Of a DNA stretch of 64,000 nt, positions 9,936 to 18,157 are shown piece by piece (within the stretch, counting starts at the first letter, position 1; every line of letters begins with the position of its first letter). The notes beneath the pieces are model-generated. The model saw only the letters and a program-made list of their open reading frames with translations, had not been told where the DNA came from and searched no databases. The stretch comes from UBA1444 sp964521625. Lineage in GTDB: Bacteria > Bacillota > Negativicutes > UBA1444. The stretch covers positions 3,957-67,956 of the forward strand of contig CAZFSM010000021.1 in NCBI GenBank assembly GCA_964521625.1. The letters are read 5' to 3'. A program made the position numbers and the translations under genes.

Positions 9936-10054
9936 CTCTTACAAGTCGCAGAATATGGGGGCTGCATTTTTATCAGGCCCCTATATCAACCACAACATTG
10001 CCAGACGATCAAGTCAATCCGGCAATTATGGCGTTGTGGGTCATAAGAACATCG

Positions 10055-11377
10055 TTACTTGACCTGAATTCCCATGGCTTTGTCCAGCTTGGCCCGGTAG
10101 TTGTTGTAGTTGTACATCGCCTGCAGGTAGTTGTTCTTGGCCGTGGTCAGCGCCACCTGCGCGTCCAGTACCTCGAGGTTCGTCCCTACGCCGGCCTGGT
10201 AGCGGATGACCTTGATCTTGTAGTCTTCCTCCGCCAGCCCCACCGCCGAACTGCTGGTGGCGATGCTCTGTTCCGCCGATTTCAGGCTCAGGTACGTCTG
10301 ACGCACGTCCAGCTGCACGCTGTCGACGGTCTGCTTCAGTTGTTCCTGGGCCTTCTTGTAGCCTTCCACCGCTTGTTTCACTTTGCCGGCGGTCAGCCCG
10401 GAGTCAAATACGTTCCAGCTGGTCAGCAGATAGGCGGTCCAGTTGTAGTTGTTGCCGCCGGGAAAGCTGCTGTCGCCCCAGCCGGCCTGATAGACCGCCG
10501 ATATGGTCGGCAAGTAGCCGGCTTTGGCAATGGTCACGCCTTCCTGCGCGCTCTTGGCGGCATCGGTATATTGGCTGATCTCCGGTCGCTGCCGCAGCGC
10601 CGTATCGATGCAGAAGGCCAGTTCCTTTTCATAGCGGCTGTAACTTAGGTCTCCCTTGACATCGAGCACGGTGGTCAGCGGATAGCCGATAACATTGTTC
10701 AGGGATGCCATCGTCACATCGTAGGTGTTCTGCGCTTCGATCAGGGTTTGCTTCGCCTTGGCGAGTTCGACTTCAGACCGCAGCACATCGACCTTGGCCA
10801 CGACACCGACGTCAAACTGCAGTTTTACGTCCTGCAGGTAGCGTTCCAACCGCTCTACCGATTCCTGGCTCAGTTTGACGTTGTCCCGCGCTGCCATGAA
10901 CTTGAAGTAGGCGTCGGTGGCGTCATACTTTAGTTGCTGGCGGGCCTTGGCGATTCCCCTCTGGCTGGAGTCAAGCGCCAGTTTGGCCTGGCTGACCTGG
11001 CTTTCCACCTTGTTGCCGGACCAGAGGGTCCAGTTCAGCGTGGCGCTGTTGGTGAAGCTATCCACGACATAGTTGGGATCGTAGCCGTATTTTTTGTTGT
11101 AGGACTCGCCGTTCCAGGTCCAGGAATCCTTATGATTGACGCTTAAGGTGAACCAGCGGTAGGAGCGGGCCGAAGTCAGCGCTCCTTTGGCGGCTTCGAA
11201 CTCATAGACGGCAATCTTGCCGGTTGGGTTGTTGCTGAGCGCCATCCGGACGGCTTCGTCCAGTGTCAAGTCCTTGGCCGCCGCAAAAACGCTTGGACTC
11301 ATCGAAACTAATAGCACAATCCCGCTGAACAAGACAGCGACTAATCGTGACCACATTATGCGTAATTTTTGTTGCAA
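10055..11377 (-). CDS. tolC: TolC-family outer membrane efflux channel
   Basis: A 440-residue outer membrane efflux protein. A Sec signal peptide spans about residues 1-33 (hydrophobic core LVAVLFSGIVLLVSM, cleavage after VFA). It is followed by LTLDEAVRMALSNNP, the usual start of an OEP repeat, and two alpha-helical/beta repeats whose second half contains LTSWNVFDSG and LEVLDAQVALTTAKNNYLQA. These trimeric channels connect inner-membrane exporters to the outside. The start is a TTG at 11377, with AGGAG six to seven bases upstream; the in-frame ATG at 11356 has no SD. It is 111 bases downstream of the DevB-like adaptor and probably the outer part of that exporter, although its base composition is more GC-rich than the exporter genes. 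No clear terminator follows. Confidence 0.92.
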   Translation of the reverse strand: MQQKLRIMWSRLVAVLFSGIVLLVSMSPSVFAAAKDLTLDEAVRMALSNNPTGKIAVYEFEAAKGALTSARSYRWFTLSVNHKDSWTWNGESYNKKYGYDPNYVVDSFTNSATLNWTLWSGNKVESQVSQAKLALDSSQRGIAKARQQLKYDATDAYFKFMAARDNVKLSQESVERLERYLQDVKLQFDVGVVAKVDVLRSEVELAKAKQTLIEAQNTYDVTMASLNNVIGYPLTTVLDVKGDLSYSRYEKELAFCIDTALRQRPEISQYTDAAKSAQEGVTIAKAGYLPTISAVYQAGWGDSSFPGGNNYNWTAYLLTSWNVFDSGLTAGKVKQAVEGYKKAQEQLKQTVDSVQLDVRQTYLSLKSAEQSIATSSSAVGLAEEDYKIKVIRYQAGVGTNLEVLDAQVALTTAKNNYLQAMYNYNNYRAKLDKAMGIQVK

Positions 11378-11488
11378 CTTTATTCTCCTATCATATTCTT
11401 TAATATTGCAATTTCAAAGTGAATTCGGATATCCCCTCGTTTGCAAAAATTACCGTAATTCTCCGCCGGTCAAAACCCGCAGTTCGGA

Positions 11489-12409
11489 CTACTGCGTATC
11501 CCGGCGAAATTTCACGATAGTTCTTTGCCCAACCGTCAAATCTTGTTTATCAATTTCCAGCACGCACTCAACGACTCTTTCATCCTGACGTTCACTCGGA
11601 TCATCGGTCGCCATCCTTTTGGGTCCAAATAACTTTCCGACTCGGATAACTTTCCCGTTGATTGCTTCTGAAGGATTTGCATCAAGAACAACCTCGGCAT
11701 TCATGCCTTGATTCACAATCCCGACAAACCGTTCTTCCAATTCAACTCTAACCATTTTCTTAGTATCTGGAATGAGCCAAAACAAAACCGACACGCTGTT
11801 TATGCTAGCACCAACACCCGGTCGAGCCAAACGCCTAACGACAATTCCATCTACTGGCGACTTAAGGGTTCTTTGCTCTACTTCATGTTCGGCAATATTA
11901 TGCAATGCTTCTGCCTCAGCAATCGCCGACTTGTGCAGCTTAAGCTCTGCTTCCAACTGTTTCTCTTCATCGCAAGCCTGGTCATATCTTTGCTTGGAAA
12001 TTGCCCCCTGCTTGTTAAGTACGACCAACCGTTCTCGCTCTCTCCGTGCCGCCTCAAGTTTCACGGATGTCGCCGGGATCTGCGCTTGGGCTTTCGCAAT
12101 CTGCGTCTTCGCTTGCTGCATTTGCAAAAATGCCTGTCGATTATCCAGCGTGGCTAACTTTTGTCCTTTGCTTACCCGATCTCCTTCTTCGACAAAAACT
12201 TCACTGATAACGCCGTCCCTGCTGGCAGACAATTGAATCACTCCGCCTTCAACATCAACGCGCCCGCGTGCCACAGCAACAAAAGGAGATTCCTGAACAA
12301 CAGTCTTGCTGTCATTCTTGCTACTGAAAACTGAATAAAGAACTCCGCTTACCAAAGCTAAAACAACGATTCCCGCCAACACCTTGCGATATGTTTTAAG
12401 AAAGTTCAC
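11489..12409 (-). CDS. HlyD/DevB-family membrane fusion protein of ABC exporter
   Basis: A 306-residue periplasmic adaptor. An N-terminal signal anchor (about residues 9-28) is followed by a lipoyl/barrel-sandwich half (VARGRVDVEGGVIQLSASRDG), a coiled-coil hairpin of about 80 residues (AKTQIAKAQAQIPATSVKLEAARRE region), and the returning barrel half with LKSPVDGIVVRRLARPGVG. It links an inner-membrane ABC exporter to TolC. The start is GTG, with GGAGG eight bases upstream inside the end of the ATPase gene; the two genes overlap by 14 bases, so they are translationally coupled. The order permease, ATPase, adaptor resembles the cyanobacterial DevBCA exporters with genes rearranged. The substrate is unknown. 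Confidence 0.9.
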   Translation of the reverse strand: MNFLKTYRKVLAGIVVLALVSGVLYSVFSSKNDSKTVVQESPFVAVARGRVDVEGGVIQLSASRDGVISEVFVEEGDRVSKGQKLATLDNRQAFLQMQQAKTQIAKAQAQIPATSVKLEAARRERERLVVLNKQGAISKQRYDQACDEEKQLEAELKLHKSAIAEAEALHNIAEHEVEQRTLKSPVDGIVVRRLARPGVGASINSVSVLFWLIPDTKKMVRVELEERFVGIVNQGMNAEVVLDANPSEAINGKVIRVGKLFGPKRMATDDPSERQDERVVECVLEIDKQDLTVGQRTIVKFRRDTQ

Positions 12410-13127
12410 TTGCCAATCCTCCAGTCGTCTCAGGCTTTATATTCCGTTCGTCTTTTGTAATCAACCCATCTTCGATTGCAACAATGCGATCGGCATGCTT
12501 CATCAATCTTGGGTCATGGGTAACCGCCAATACTGTCGTATTATGAAGTTGCGCAGTTTGTTTTAGGAGTTGAACAACGAGCTGGCCGTTTTCTTTATCG
12601 AGGGCGCTTGTTGGTTCGTCTGCAAAGATCAATCTAGGGTTCTTGACTAGCGCTCGCGCGATAGCCACTCTCTGCTTTTCCCCACCAGACATCTCTAATG
12701 GACGAAGATGTGCCTTTGCCTCCAGTCCAACCTCAGTCAATGCAGCCATTGCCTTATTCAAAGCATCTGTCCCAACAATTCCCTGATACTTCAAAACCAG
12801 CATTACCTGTTCTGTCGCAGTCAAGGAGGAAAATAAGTTAAACCCCTGAAATATGAAACCGCAATTCTTCAGTCGAAAATCATCAATTGCTTTGTCGGGC
12901 AGTTTCCAAAGATTCGTATTCAAAATCGATACTTCGCCGAGATCCGGACGAACCAATCCGCTTAGCGCCGCTAAAAAGGTGCTCTTCCCTGATCCTGATG
13001 GCCCAATAATCAACGTTAATTCACCCGGATAGACTTCCAGAGAGATCCCTTTTAACACGTGATTTGTATTTTTCCCTACTACGTACGATCGTTCGATTTT
13101 CTCTGCTTTGATTGTGCTCGTAATCAT
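12396..13127 (-). CDS. DevA/LolD-like ABC transporter ATP-binding protein
   Basis: A 243-residue ATPase of the MacB/LolD/DevA group. Walker A is GPSGSGKST, the Q loop is near FIFQGFNLF, the ABC signature LEMSGGEKQRVAIARAL, Walker B LIFADEPTSALD, and the switch histidine is in LAVTHDPRLM. It powers export by the FtsX-like permease encoded just upstream. ATG 13127 overlaps the permease stop in an ATGA arrangement. The longer open frame to 13235 only shadows the permease and is rejected. Confidence 0.95.
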   Translation of the reverse strand: MITSTIKAEKIERSYVVGKNTNHVLKGISLEVYPGELTLIIGPSGSGKSTFLAALSGLVRPDLGEVSILNTNLWKLPDKAIDDFRLKNCGFIFQGFNLFSSLTATEQVMLVLKYQGIVGTDALNKAMAALTEVGLEAKAHLRPLEMSGGEKQRVAIARALVKNPRLIFADEPTSALDKENGQLVVQLLKQTAQLHNTTVLAVTHDPRLMKHADRIVAIEDGLITKDERNIKPETTGGLASELS

Positions 13128-14260
13128 CGCAGCAACTCCGCCGGCTCCGACTGATATAAGGGTTTTAAGGCAATAAACCCGGAGCCCAGTGCGACCAAAA
13201 TCGTGAATGCTATTGTGCCGAGAATCAGCCACCATGGGAAGCTCATGGCAACGTTATACGCTTTGGCCAGTTGCGATACGACTGCTGTTATACCCATTGT
13301 CAAAGACACTCCAATCACCCCAACCCATAAGGATTGCTCCAATACCACATTTTTGAGATCTGAAACAGATATCCCTAGCGCGCGCAGCGTTGCATATTCA
13401 CGCAAATTAGCCAAAATAGCGCTTCGAAGCGTCTGGCTTGTGATGGCAGTTCCAACGAGAATCCCTAGCAGGGCTGAAAAACCGAAGCCCGCGCCTGCCC
13501 CGGATTCCGTAAGCCAATAATGCTGAGATTGCAATGACAACTCTTCACGTGACCAGACTTTATAATTTCGCTTTCGCGGCGAATCAAGGTTTTGTATTTT
13601 GTTCCGAACTAGTTCGGTTTGGCTGGGATTATGGAGTGACACAAGCAAGTATTGCGTCTTGTCAAAGCTTTGCGAGGGATTAACGGTTCGAAATGTCTTT
13701 AATGAAGTATAGATATTTGCGCCACCGATACTGCGAAAATTCTTCAATAATCCAACCACGCGAACTCTTTTCCCATTTATTTCGGCAATACCGCCAAGAG
13801 ATACTTTGAGCTTTTCCAGATCACCTTCATCGACCAACACGCCCCCTGGTTCATCTAGCGCCATTCTCATTTCTTTGGGAAGATCCTTTGGAAAGCCCAA
13901 GCTCTGACTGGAAGTATCAATTCCCCAAATATAGCTCATGACTTTTGAACCATCCGGCGCACTCCAATCACCCATGGTCATTTGCATTTCCTCCACGCGT
14001 TTTACCTCCGGACAAAGATATGGGAATGGAGAATATCGCTTATGCAGTTCACGGGCTAGGTCAACGCTAGGTATGGCCGGCGACGTAATCCAAATATCTG
14101 CCTTCGAACGATCAACAGCAGTACTGACAGTTTCGAACATCCCGAGAAGCAACCCCGCCTGAACGATGATCAATAATCCCGAAAAAGCTACAGCCATAAC
14201 TGCCGCCAAATATCTTCGCCACTCATATCTCAGATTTGCTCTTGCCAAAGATAATGTCAT
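13124..14260 (-). CDS. DevC-like ABC exporter permease (FtsX/MacB fold)
   Basis: A 378-residue permease: one membrane helix near residues 16-38, a periplasmic domain of about 200 residues, then three helices in the last 130 residues. The segment FGFSALLGILVGTAITSQTL and the cytoplasmic LREYATLRALG motif are typical of FtsX/MacB/DevC proteins, where the latter contacts the ATPase. The start is ATG 14260, with GAGG six bases upstream; a TTG at 14275 opens the longer frame but lacks support. A TetR-type operator sits 16 bases upstream of the start codon, so the exporter is probably repressed by the TetR gene just before it. Confidence 0.92.
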   Translation of the reverse strand: MTLSLARANLRYEWRRYLAAVMAVAFSGLLIIVQAGLLLGMFETVSTAVDRSKADIWITSPAIPSVDLARELHKRYSPFPYLCPEVKRVEEMQMTMGDWSAPDGSKVMSYIWGIDTSSQSLGFPKDLPKEMRMALDEPGGVLVDEGDLEKLKVSLGGIAEINGKRVRVVGLLKNFRSIGGANIYTSLKTFRTVNPSQSFDKTQYLLVSLHNPSQTELVRNKIQNLDSPRKRNYKVWSREELSLQSQHYWLTESGAGAGFGFSALLGILVGTAITSQTLRSAILANLREYATLRALGISVSDLKNVVLEQSLWVGVIGVSLTMGITAVVSQLAKAYNVAMSFPWWLILGTIAFTILVALGSGFIALKPLYQSEPAELLR

Positions 14261-14276
14261 TTTCCGCCTCACCAAT

Positions 14277-14293
14277 CGACTGACAGTCAGTCG
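14277..14293. promoter_or_regulatory. TetR operator before the DevC-like gene
   Basis: CGACTGACAGTCAGTCG has two perfect 8-base arms around one central base. The TGACAGTCAGTC core is shared with the site upstream of tetR. It covers the leader of the permease gene just before its SD, in the 61-base gap after tetR. I do not see a clear -10 box here, so repression could be by a roadblock on tetR read-through. Confidence 0.75.
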
Positions 14294-14321
14294 TTATTTG
14301 TCAAAACAAAGGAGCGCATGA

Positions 14322-14945
14322 TTAACTGATAAAACTCACCAGGGTAAGTGTCTCGTCTTCAATGCCCAGTATTCTGATGATTAGTTTCTCCAATATGACC
14401 GCTTTATGCTTTATCTCTTCAATATTGCTGGAGATTACAATCGAGTCAAACAGAGAATCCAAGCTAAACAATAGGATCGATATCGTTTCGTCAACATACT
14501 CTACATGCATTGTGCCTTCGTGATTGCCTTCAACAATAATTTCGCTTAACAAAGGGATAAATGCCTGCTTATATTTTTTATCCAAGACCTCCAAAATACT
14601 CCAATATTTCTTTTGGTAGAGTTGTCCAATGAAAACCCTTTCGTCATAGCTATGCGACAAAACAATTTCCAATACCACTTGCAATTTTCGTACAGCGCTG
14701 CCTATGGTCTTACGACAGGCAGCGTCAGCTCGCGCAGCTATTGTGGCCACCTCGCGTTCAATAACCGCGTCCAGGATTTCTTCTTTCGACTTGAAATGAT
14801 AGTAAAATGTTCCTTGTGCTACACCCGTTTTCTTAACAATGTCGCTAACCGATGTATGCTCAAAGCCAAACTCGCTAAAAAGCTCAGCCGCGTGATCTAT
14901 GAATTCAGCTCTTCGGACTTCAGGTTCTTTGGATACTCTTGCCAT
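14322..14945 (-). CDS. TetR/AcrR-family transcriptional repressor
   Basis: A 207-residue repressor. The N-terminal domain has the TetR helix-turn-helix (TSVSDIVKKTGVAQGTFYYHFKS-type, residues 30-52) and the rest is an alpha-helical ligand-binding domain without recognisable specificity. It is encoded directly upstream of, and in the same direction as, the devC-devA-devB-tolC set. Matching palindromes precede both tetR and devC, so it likely represses itself and the exporter until a toxic or signal molecule binds. Its own promoter and operator are listed separately. Confidence 0.93.
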   Translation of the reverse strand: MARVSKEPEVRRAEFIDHAAELFSEFGFEHTSVSDIVKKTGVAQGTFYYHFKSKEEILDAVIEREVATIAARADAACRKTIGSAVRKLQVVLEIVLSHSYDERVFIGQLYQKKYWSILEVLDKKYKQAFIPLLSEIIVEGNHEGTMHVEYVDETISILLFSLDSLFDSIVISSNIEEIKHKAVILEKLIIRILGIEDETLTLVSFIS

Positions 14946-14961
14946 TTTCCCACCCCGTATA

Positions 14962-14980
14962 TTGATTGACAGTCAGTCAA
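14962..14980. promoter_or_regulatory. TetR operator before tetR
   Basis: TTGATTGACAGTCAGTCAA is an imperfect palindrome (8 of 9 arm positions pair) sharing the TGACAGTCAGTC core with the site at 14277-14293. It begins five bases past the -10 box of the tetR promoter, over the expected transcription start, which fits autorepression. Confidence 0.78.
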
Positions 14981-14985
14981 TGGAT

Positions 14986-15014
14986 ATAATAATACGCATT
15001 TTCTGTTTTGTCAA
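14986..15014 (-). promoter_or_regulatory. Sigma-A promoter of tetR
   Basis: On the minus strand TTGACA (15009-15014) and TATTAT (14986-14991) are separated by exactly 17 bases. The predicted start point falls inside the operator at 14962-14980. This is the best sigma-A match in this part of the window. Confidence 0.8.
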
Positions 15015-15318
15015 TGAAGAATAATGCAAATGTAAAAATTTGCCCTCGAGCGGTTTTCTCTCATCTCTTGCGAGTTAACCATCAATTGTGCACTAAAAGA
15101 AGCGCGCGCCCAATGATTTTCTATTACTCAAAAAAATCATCATAACTGGTCTATTTGAATCAAAATCACCCTGCCGGCTTGTCTCTTCTCGTCTCTATAT
15201 ATATTTCACACTCGACTTCCGTTCCGTCAAGCTGGTTAAGCACTTTCTAGAATGACGGTCGTTTTGGGGGCCATCATAAGAAAGGCATCAAAAATGTCTC
15301 GACAACTACTCTTTAAGT
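15015..15318. other. Intergenic stretch with nothing recognised
   Basis: A gap of about 300 bases between the polymerase gene end and the tetR promoter. It is AT-rich with no frame, stem-loop with U-run, or repeat that I can support. Confidence 0.6.
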
Positions 15319-16602
15319 CTACTTCTCTTCACTTTTCCCTTTATGTCCACCCACATAATCCGCCCGTTCAAGGAAGGTTCCTCCAGCCATCGACCCGGCA
15401 TAAAAAATCGTTTTTTTGCCAAATCGCCCCCGAAGATCATCGACCACTCGATCCATGGCATGTTTCTTCTCTGCTCCGTCAAAAAACAGTTCCAACTGCT
15501 CGAGTCCTTGTGGCACGATTTTCCCCGCAGTAATATTTACCGATCGCACCGGTTCACCATGCCACCGCTTAATAAACTCCTGGCGTGTCGCTTCACTAAT
15601 GAGTTCCGTTGAGTGTTCTGGGCGAACCAGCTTAATCCGTGCAGTAAAACCCACCTGTAAATTTCTATCCGTGTACCCGATCCCCAAATATACCTCCTGG
15701 CATTTTTCCTGGTGTTTACGTAGCCTGGCGCAAACATCTCCCACCATTTCCTTGATGACCATCAGAATTTCTGCTTTTTCATGGTAATCCCTCATCAATA
15801 CCTGGTTTTTACTATAGGATTTGCTTTTCGGCCGTACCTTCTGGCTAAGGATGCTAGCATCCAGGCCCCATGCGTGGTAATACAGCTGCAATCCCATTAC
15901 GCCCAGGGTTTTCTGCAACCGCATTGGGTTGGCGTGAGCTAGCGCCTCAATCGTATAAATACCCATTTGTTTGAGTTTCTTATCATACCCTCTGGATATA
16001 CCCCAAAACGCAGTCAGCGGTTGTATCTTCCATACCGTTTGCGGCACCATCGCATACGTCCATTTTGCAATCCACGGCGGCCGCTTTTTGGCTTCATTAT
16101 CCAGTGCCAGTTTTGCCAACAGCGGATTATCTCCAATGCCTGCAGTCACAATAAGACCCAATTCTTCCTTCACCATCTTCAAAATGGATTTCGCTATCGT
16201 CTCTGCGGGTCCAAACAAATTGTGCGATGCGGTAACATCCAATATGGACTCATCAATACTATAAACGTGAAGATCTTCATCAGTTACAAATCGGCGGAAT
16301 ATATTTTGTATCGCTTGGTTCATATTGATATATAGCGCCATATTGGGTTCCACTACCATAATCGGCGAATGCCTGGGAATTTCAAAGAGCCGGTTTCCGG
16401 TCTTGATATTATATTCCAATTTAACCCTCGGGCTACTGGCCAATACGATAGCGCCGGTTCGCCTTAAATCCGATACTACGGCAATATAGGCTTCTAGCGG
16501 GTCAAGCCCCCGCCGAACCGCCTCTACGGATGCAAAAAAAGATTTTACGTCGATGCACAGGATGCTTCTGCGAGGAAAGCGAGAAAAATCAACAAGCTCC
16601 AT
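15319..16602 (-). CDS. Y-family DNA polymerase, UmuC/UvrX type
   Basis: A 427-residue translesion polymerase of the Gram-positive UvrX/YqjW branch. The palm starts with ILCIDVKSFFASVEAV (metal-binding Asp and steric residues), and the second acidic site is VYSIDESILDVT. A helix-hairpin-helix region (WGISRGYDKKLKQMGIYTIEALA) and a little-finger domain follow. The C-terminus lacks the clamp motif in an obvious form. It overlaps a 53-residue upstream ORF by 14 bases. The pair is read from a promoter whose spacer is a LexA box, so it should be induced by DNA damage. Chromosomal versions of this branch are often carried on mobile DNA, but no phage or integrative genes adjoin it here. Confidence 0.93.
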   Translation of the reverse strand: MELVDFSRFPRRSILCIDVKSFFASVEAVRRGLDPLEAYIAVVSDLRRTGAIVLASSPRVKLEYNIKTGNRLFEIPRHSPIMVVEPNMALYINMNQAIQNIFRRFVTDEDLHVYSIDESILDVTASHNLFGPAETIAKSILKMVKEELGLIVTAGIGDNPLLAKLALDNEAKKRPPWIAKWTYAMVPQTVWKIQPLTAFWGISRGYDKKLKQMGIYTIEALAHANPMRLQKTLGVMGLQLYYHAWGLDASILSQKVRPKSKSYSKNQVLMRDYHEKAEILMVIKEMVGDVCARLRKHQEKCQEVYLGIGYTDRNLQVGFTARIKLVRPEHSTELISEATRQEFIKRWHGEPVRSVNITAGKIVPQGLEQLELFFDGAEKKHAMDRVVDDLRGRFGKKTIFYAGSMAGGTFLERADYVGGHKGKSEEK

Positions 16603-16750
16603 CGTTATGGCCTTCTTGGTCTTTCATCTGCTCGTTATGCTCAGACAGAAGCATCCCCGCCCACTTGACCATACACCGGTCGACGTAAATTACTTGAGCC
16701 ATCTGCTGGTAAATAGGAATACTCAGTAAATCTATAGTAGGTTCGCTCAT
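16589..16750 (-). CDS. Small SOS-operon leader protein, 53 residues
   Basis: A short ORF (MSEPTIDLLSIPIYQQM...) with GAGGTGG six bases before its ATG. It starts 21 bases after the -10 box of the LexA-controlled promoter and ends inside the polymerase gene with a 14-base overlap, so translation of the two is coupled. Its central part (QVIYVDRCMVKWAGMLLSEHN) is helix-prone and ends in a Gly-Ala-Cys tail. I recognise no family. It occupies the place held by YolD-like genes in front of umuC/uvrX in Bacillus but is much shorter and not obviously homologous. Confidence 0.7.
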   Translation of the reverse strand: MSEPTIDLLSIPIYQQMAQVIYVDRCMVKWAGMLLSEHNEQMKDQEGHNDGAC

Positions 16751-16770
16751 CACTATCCACCTCTATAGAT

Positions 16771-16799
16771 ATAATACCAGAACATACGTTCTGTGTAAA
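16771..16799 (-). promoter_or_regulatory. LexA-controlled promoter of the UmuC operon (SOS box)
   Basis: On the minus strand TTTACA (16794-16799), a 17-base spacer and TATTAT (16771-16776). The spacer holds GAACGTATGTTC, that is GAAC-N4-GTTC at 16780-16791, matching the core of the Gram-positive LexA/DinR site. A repressor there would block both promoter elements. Confidence 0.88.
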
Positions 16800-16837
16800 T
16801 GTCATGGACTTACTATTTTCAAGCTTGGGAGGAAATG

Positions 16838-16884
16838 AAAAAAGCCGGCATAGATGGTCATCAAAACCACCTTAGCCAGCTTTT
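16838..16884 (-). terminator. Rho-independent terminator after the Fic gene
   Basis: The minus strand carries AAAAGCTGGC and GCCGGCTTTT arms with an inner GGTGGT/ACCATC pairing, followed by a run of T. It starts 17 bases beyond the Fic stop and isolates Fic from the SOS operon downstream. Confidence 0.65.
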
Positions 16885-16900
16885 CTTTCCCTTCGCGTCA

Positions 16901-17980
16901 CTACCTATTGAGCCCAGCTTGTCGCACAACTTCAAACAGGCGTTTATTGAGATATATACGTTCTCGGCCAATACGCTCTGAAGTAAGAAACCCTTGCGCT
17001 TCAAGCTCCGACAAATAGGTTACCGCCGTTTTCCGCGAAACACGCAGTCCTTTTTCCAAATAGGCCGTTTTGGTGTAAAACTCGTAGAACAGCAGATCCA
17101 CAAGTTCCCGCGAATATATTTTGGGCAGCTTCATCAAAATTTCTTCTGCAGTTTCTTCAACAACTGTATTTATCTTTTTGATTAGGTCCAATGTCGCTTG
17201 AGCAGTTTCCGTTACCCCCTCGATCATGAAAACATTCCATTCTTCCCACGCGCCCTTTGTCCTAACCTCTTGCAGCAATCGATAATAAGCTGCCTTGTTG
17301 CGTATAATGTAGCGGCTCAAATATAAAATCGGGCTATCCAATAGGCCTTTAAGTACTAGATATAACACGTTGATAATTCTACCTGTTCGACCATTGCCAT
17401 CATAAAATGGATGGATAGATTCAAATTGATGGTGTATAACGGCTAGACGAACTAGCTGGTCTATCGAGTCTTCCTCGAGATTCATATACTTTTCTAAATT
17501 GGTCAGCAGCGACATTATTTCGCTTTCACCGCTTGGCGGTGTGTACACCACTTCACCAGTCGCTTCATTCTTCAATACGGTGCCTGGTAATTTTCGAATT
17601 CCGGCACGGTTTCTTTCTATGAGTTGCTGTATTTCAACAATCATATTGGTTGTTAGCATTTTGGTTTCCTTTACCGCTTCGTATCCTCTCCAGAGCGCGG
17701 TTCGGTAATTTACAACCTCCTTGGCCGCAGGATTATTGTACCCTGCTTGTGACATGGCCTTGAAAAGTTCATCATGCGTGGTGATGATATTTTCAATTTC
17801 CGAACTGTCCTTTGCCTCATTGATAGTGATCGCATTGATGAGGATGTTCTTGTTGGGCATGGTTTCAGCAAAACCCTTTAATTCAGCAAGAGCCCGGTGA
17901 GCACTTGAAAGCTTTTTCAACACCAACTTCGTTTCTAAATCCACGTCGGGCGGCAAAGGAGCAACGCTAATATTTTCCAT
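16901..17980 (-). CDS. Fic-family protein (AMPylase) with N-terminal inhibitory motif
   Basis: A 359-residue class II Fic protein. The active loop is HPFYDGNGRTGR (about residue 190), the full HPFx(D/E)GN(G/K)R motif with catalytic His. An inhibitory motif S-x-x-x-E-N is present near residue 60 in SSEIENI, which in the family blocks ATP binding until released. The last 80 residues form a winged helix (SRKTAVTYLSELEAQGFL). Such proteins transfer AMP or reverse the reaction on partner proteins. ATG 17980 has GGAGG eight bases upstream. The gene stands alone, with its own promoter and terminator, and no toxin-antitoxin partner is visible. The C-terminal HTH together with palindromes at its promoter suggests autoregulation. 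Confidence 0.93.
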   Translation of the reverse strand: MENISVAPLPPDVDLETKLVLKKLSSAHRALAELKGFAETMPNKNILINAITINEAKDSSEIENIITTHDELFKAMSQAGYNNPAAKEVVNYRTALWRGYEAVKETKMLTTNMIVEIQQLIERNRAGIRKLPGTVLKNEATGEVVYTPPSGESEIMSLLTNLEKYMNLEEDSIDQLVRLAVIHHQFESIHPFYDGNGRTGRIINVLYLVLKGLLDSPILYLSRYIIRNKAAYYRLLQEVRTKGAWEEWNVFMIEGVTETAQATLDLIKKINTVVEETAEEILMKLPKIYSRELVDLLFYEFYTKTAYLEKGLRVSRKTAVTYLSELEAQGFLTSERIGRERIYLNKRLFEVVRQAGLNR

Positions 17981-18005
17981 GGCAACCGCCTCCTTCTTCG
18001 CCCTC

Positions 18006-18034
18006 ATTATATAGGCAATACTTTCCTATATCAA
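18006..18034 (-). promoter_or_regulatory. Sigma-A promoter of the Fic gene
   Basis: TTGATA (18029-18034) and TATAAT (18006-18011) on the minus strand, with a spacer of exactly 17 bases. The predicted start lies about 20 bases before ATG 17980. The -35 box is inside the palindromes listed next. Confidence 0.82.
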
Positions 18035-18079
18035 GACAATATAGGTAAAAAACTCAATAGTTTTCCTATATTGTCTTGA
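18025..18079. repeat. Nested inverted repeats at the Fic promoter
   Basis: CCTATAT-N7-ATATAGG (18025-18045) is a perfect palindrome over the -35 box. Its second half also forms a perfect 15-base inverted repeat with 18065-18079 (TCAAGACAATATAGG / CCTATATTGTCTTGA, 19-base loop). CCTATAT therefore recurs as a unit at the promoter. The likeliest role is as operators for a winged-helix regulator, perhaps the Fic protein itself. Confidence 0.75.
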
Positions 18080-18157
18080 CGTGAGCAATGCTTTTCCATT
18101 TCATCACTCAATCGAGCTCCGCCTTTGTCTTATTCATCAACTCTGCCTCTTTATTAT

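Noticed and set aside
9955..9995. Terminator for the TolC gene
   Set aside because: GGGGCCTG and CAGCCCC can pair with a bulge, but there is no U-run and the distance from the stop is about 60 bases or more.
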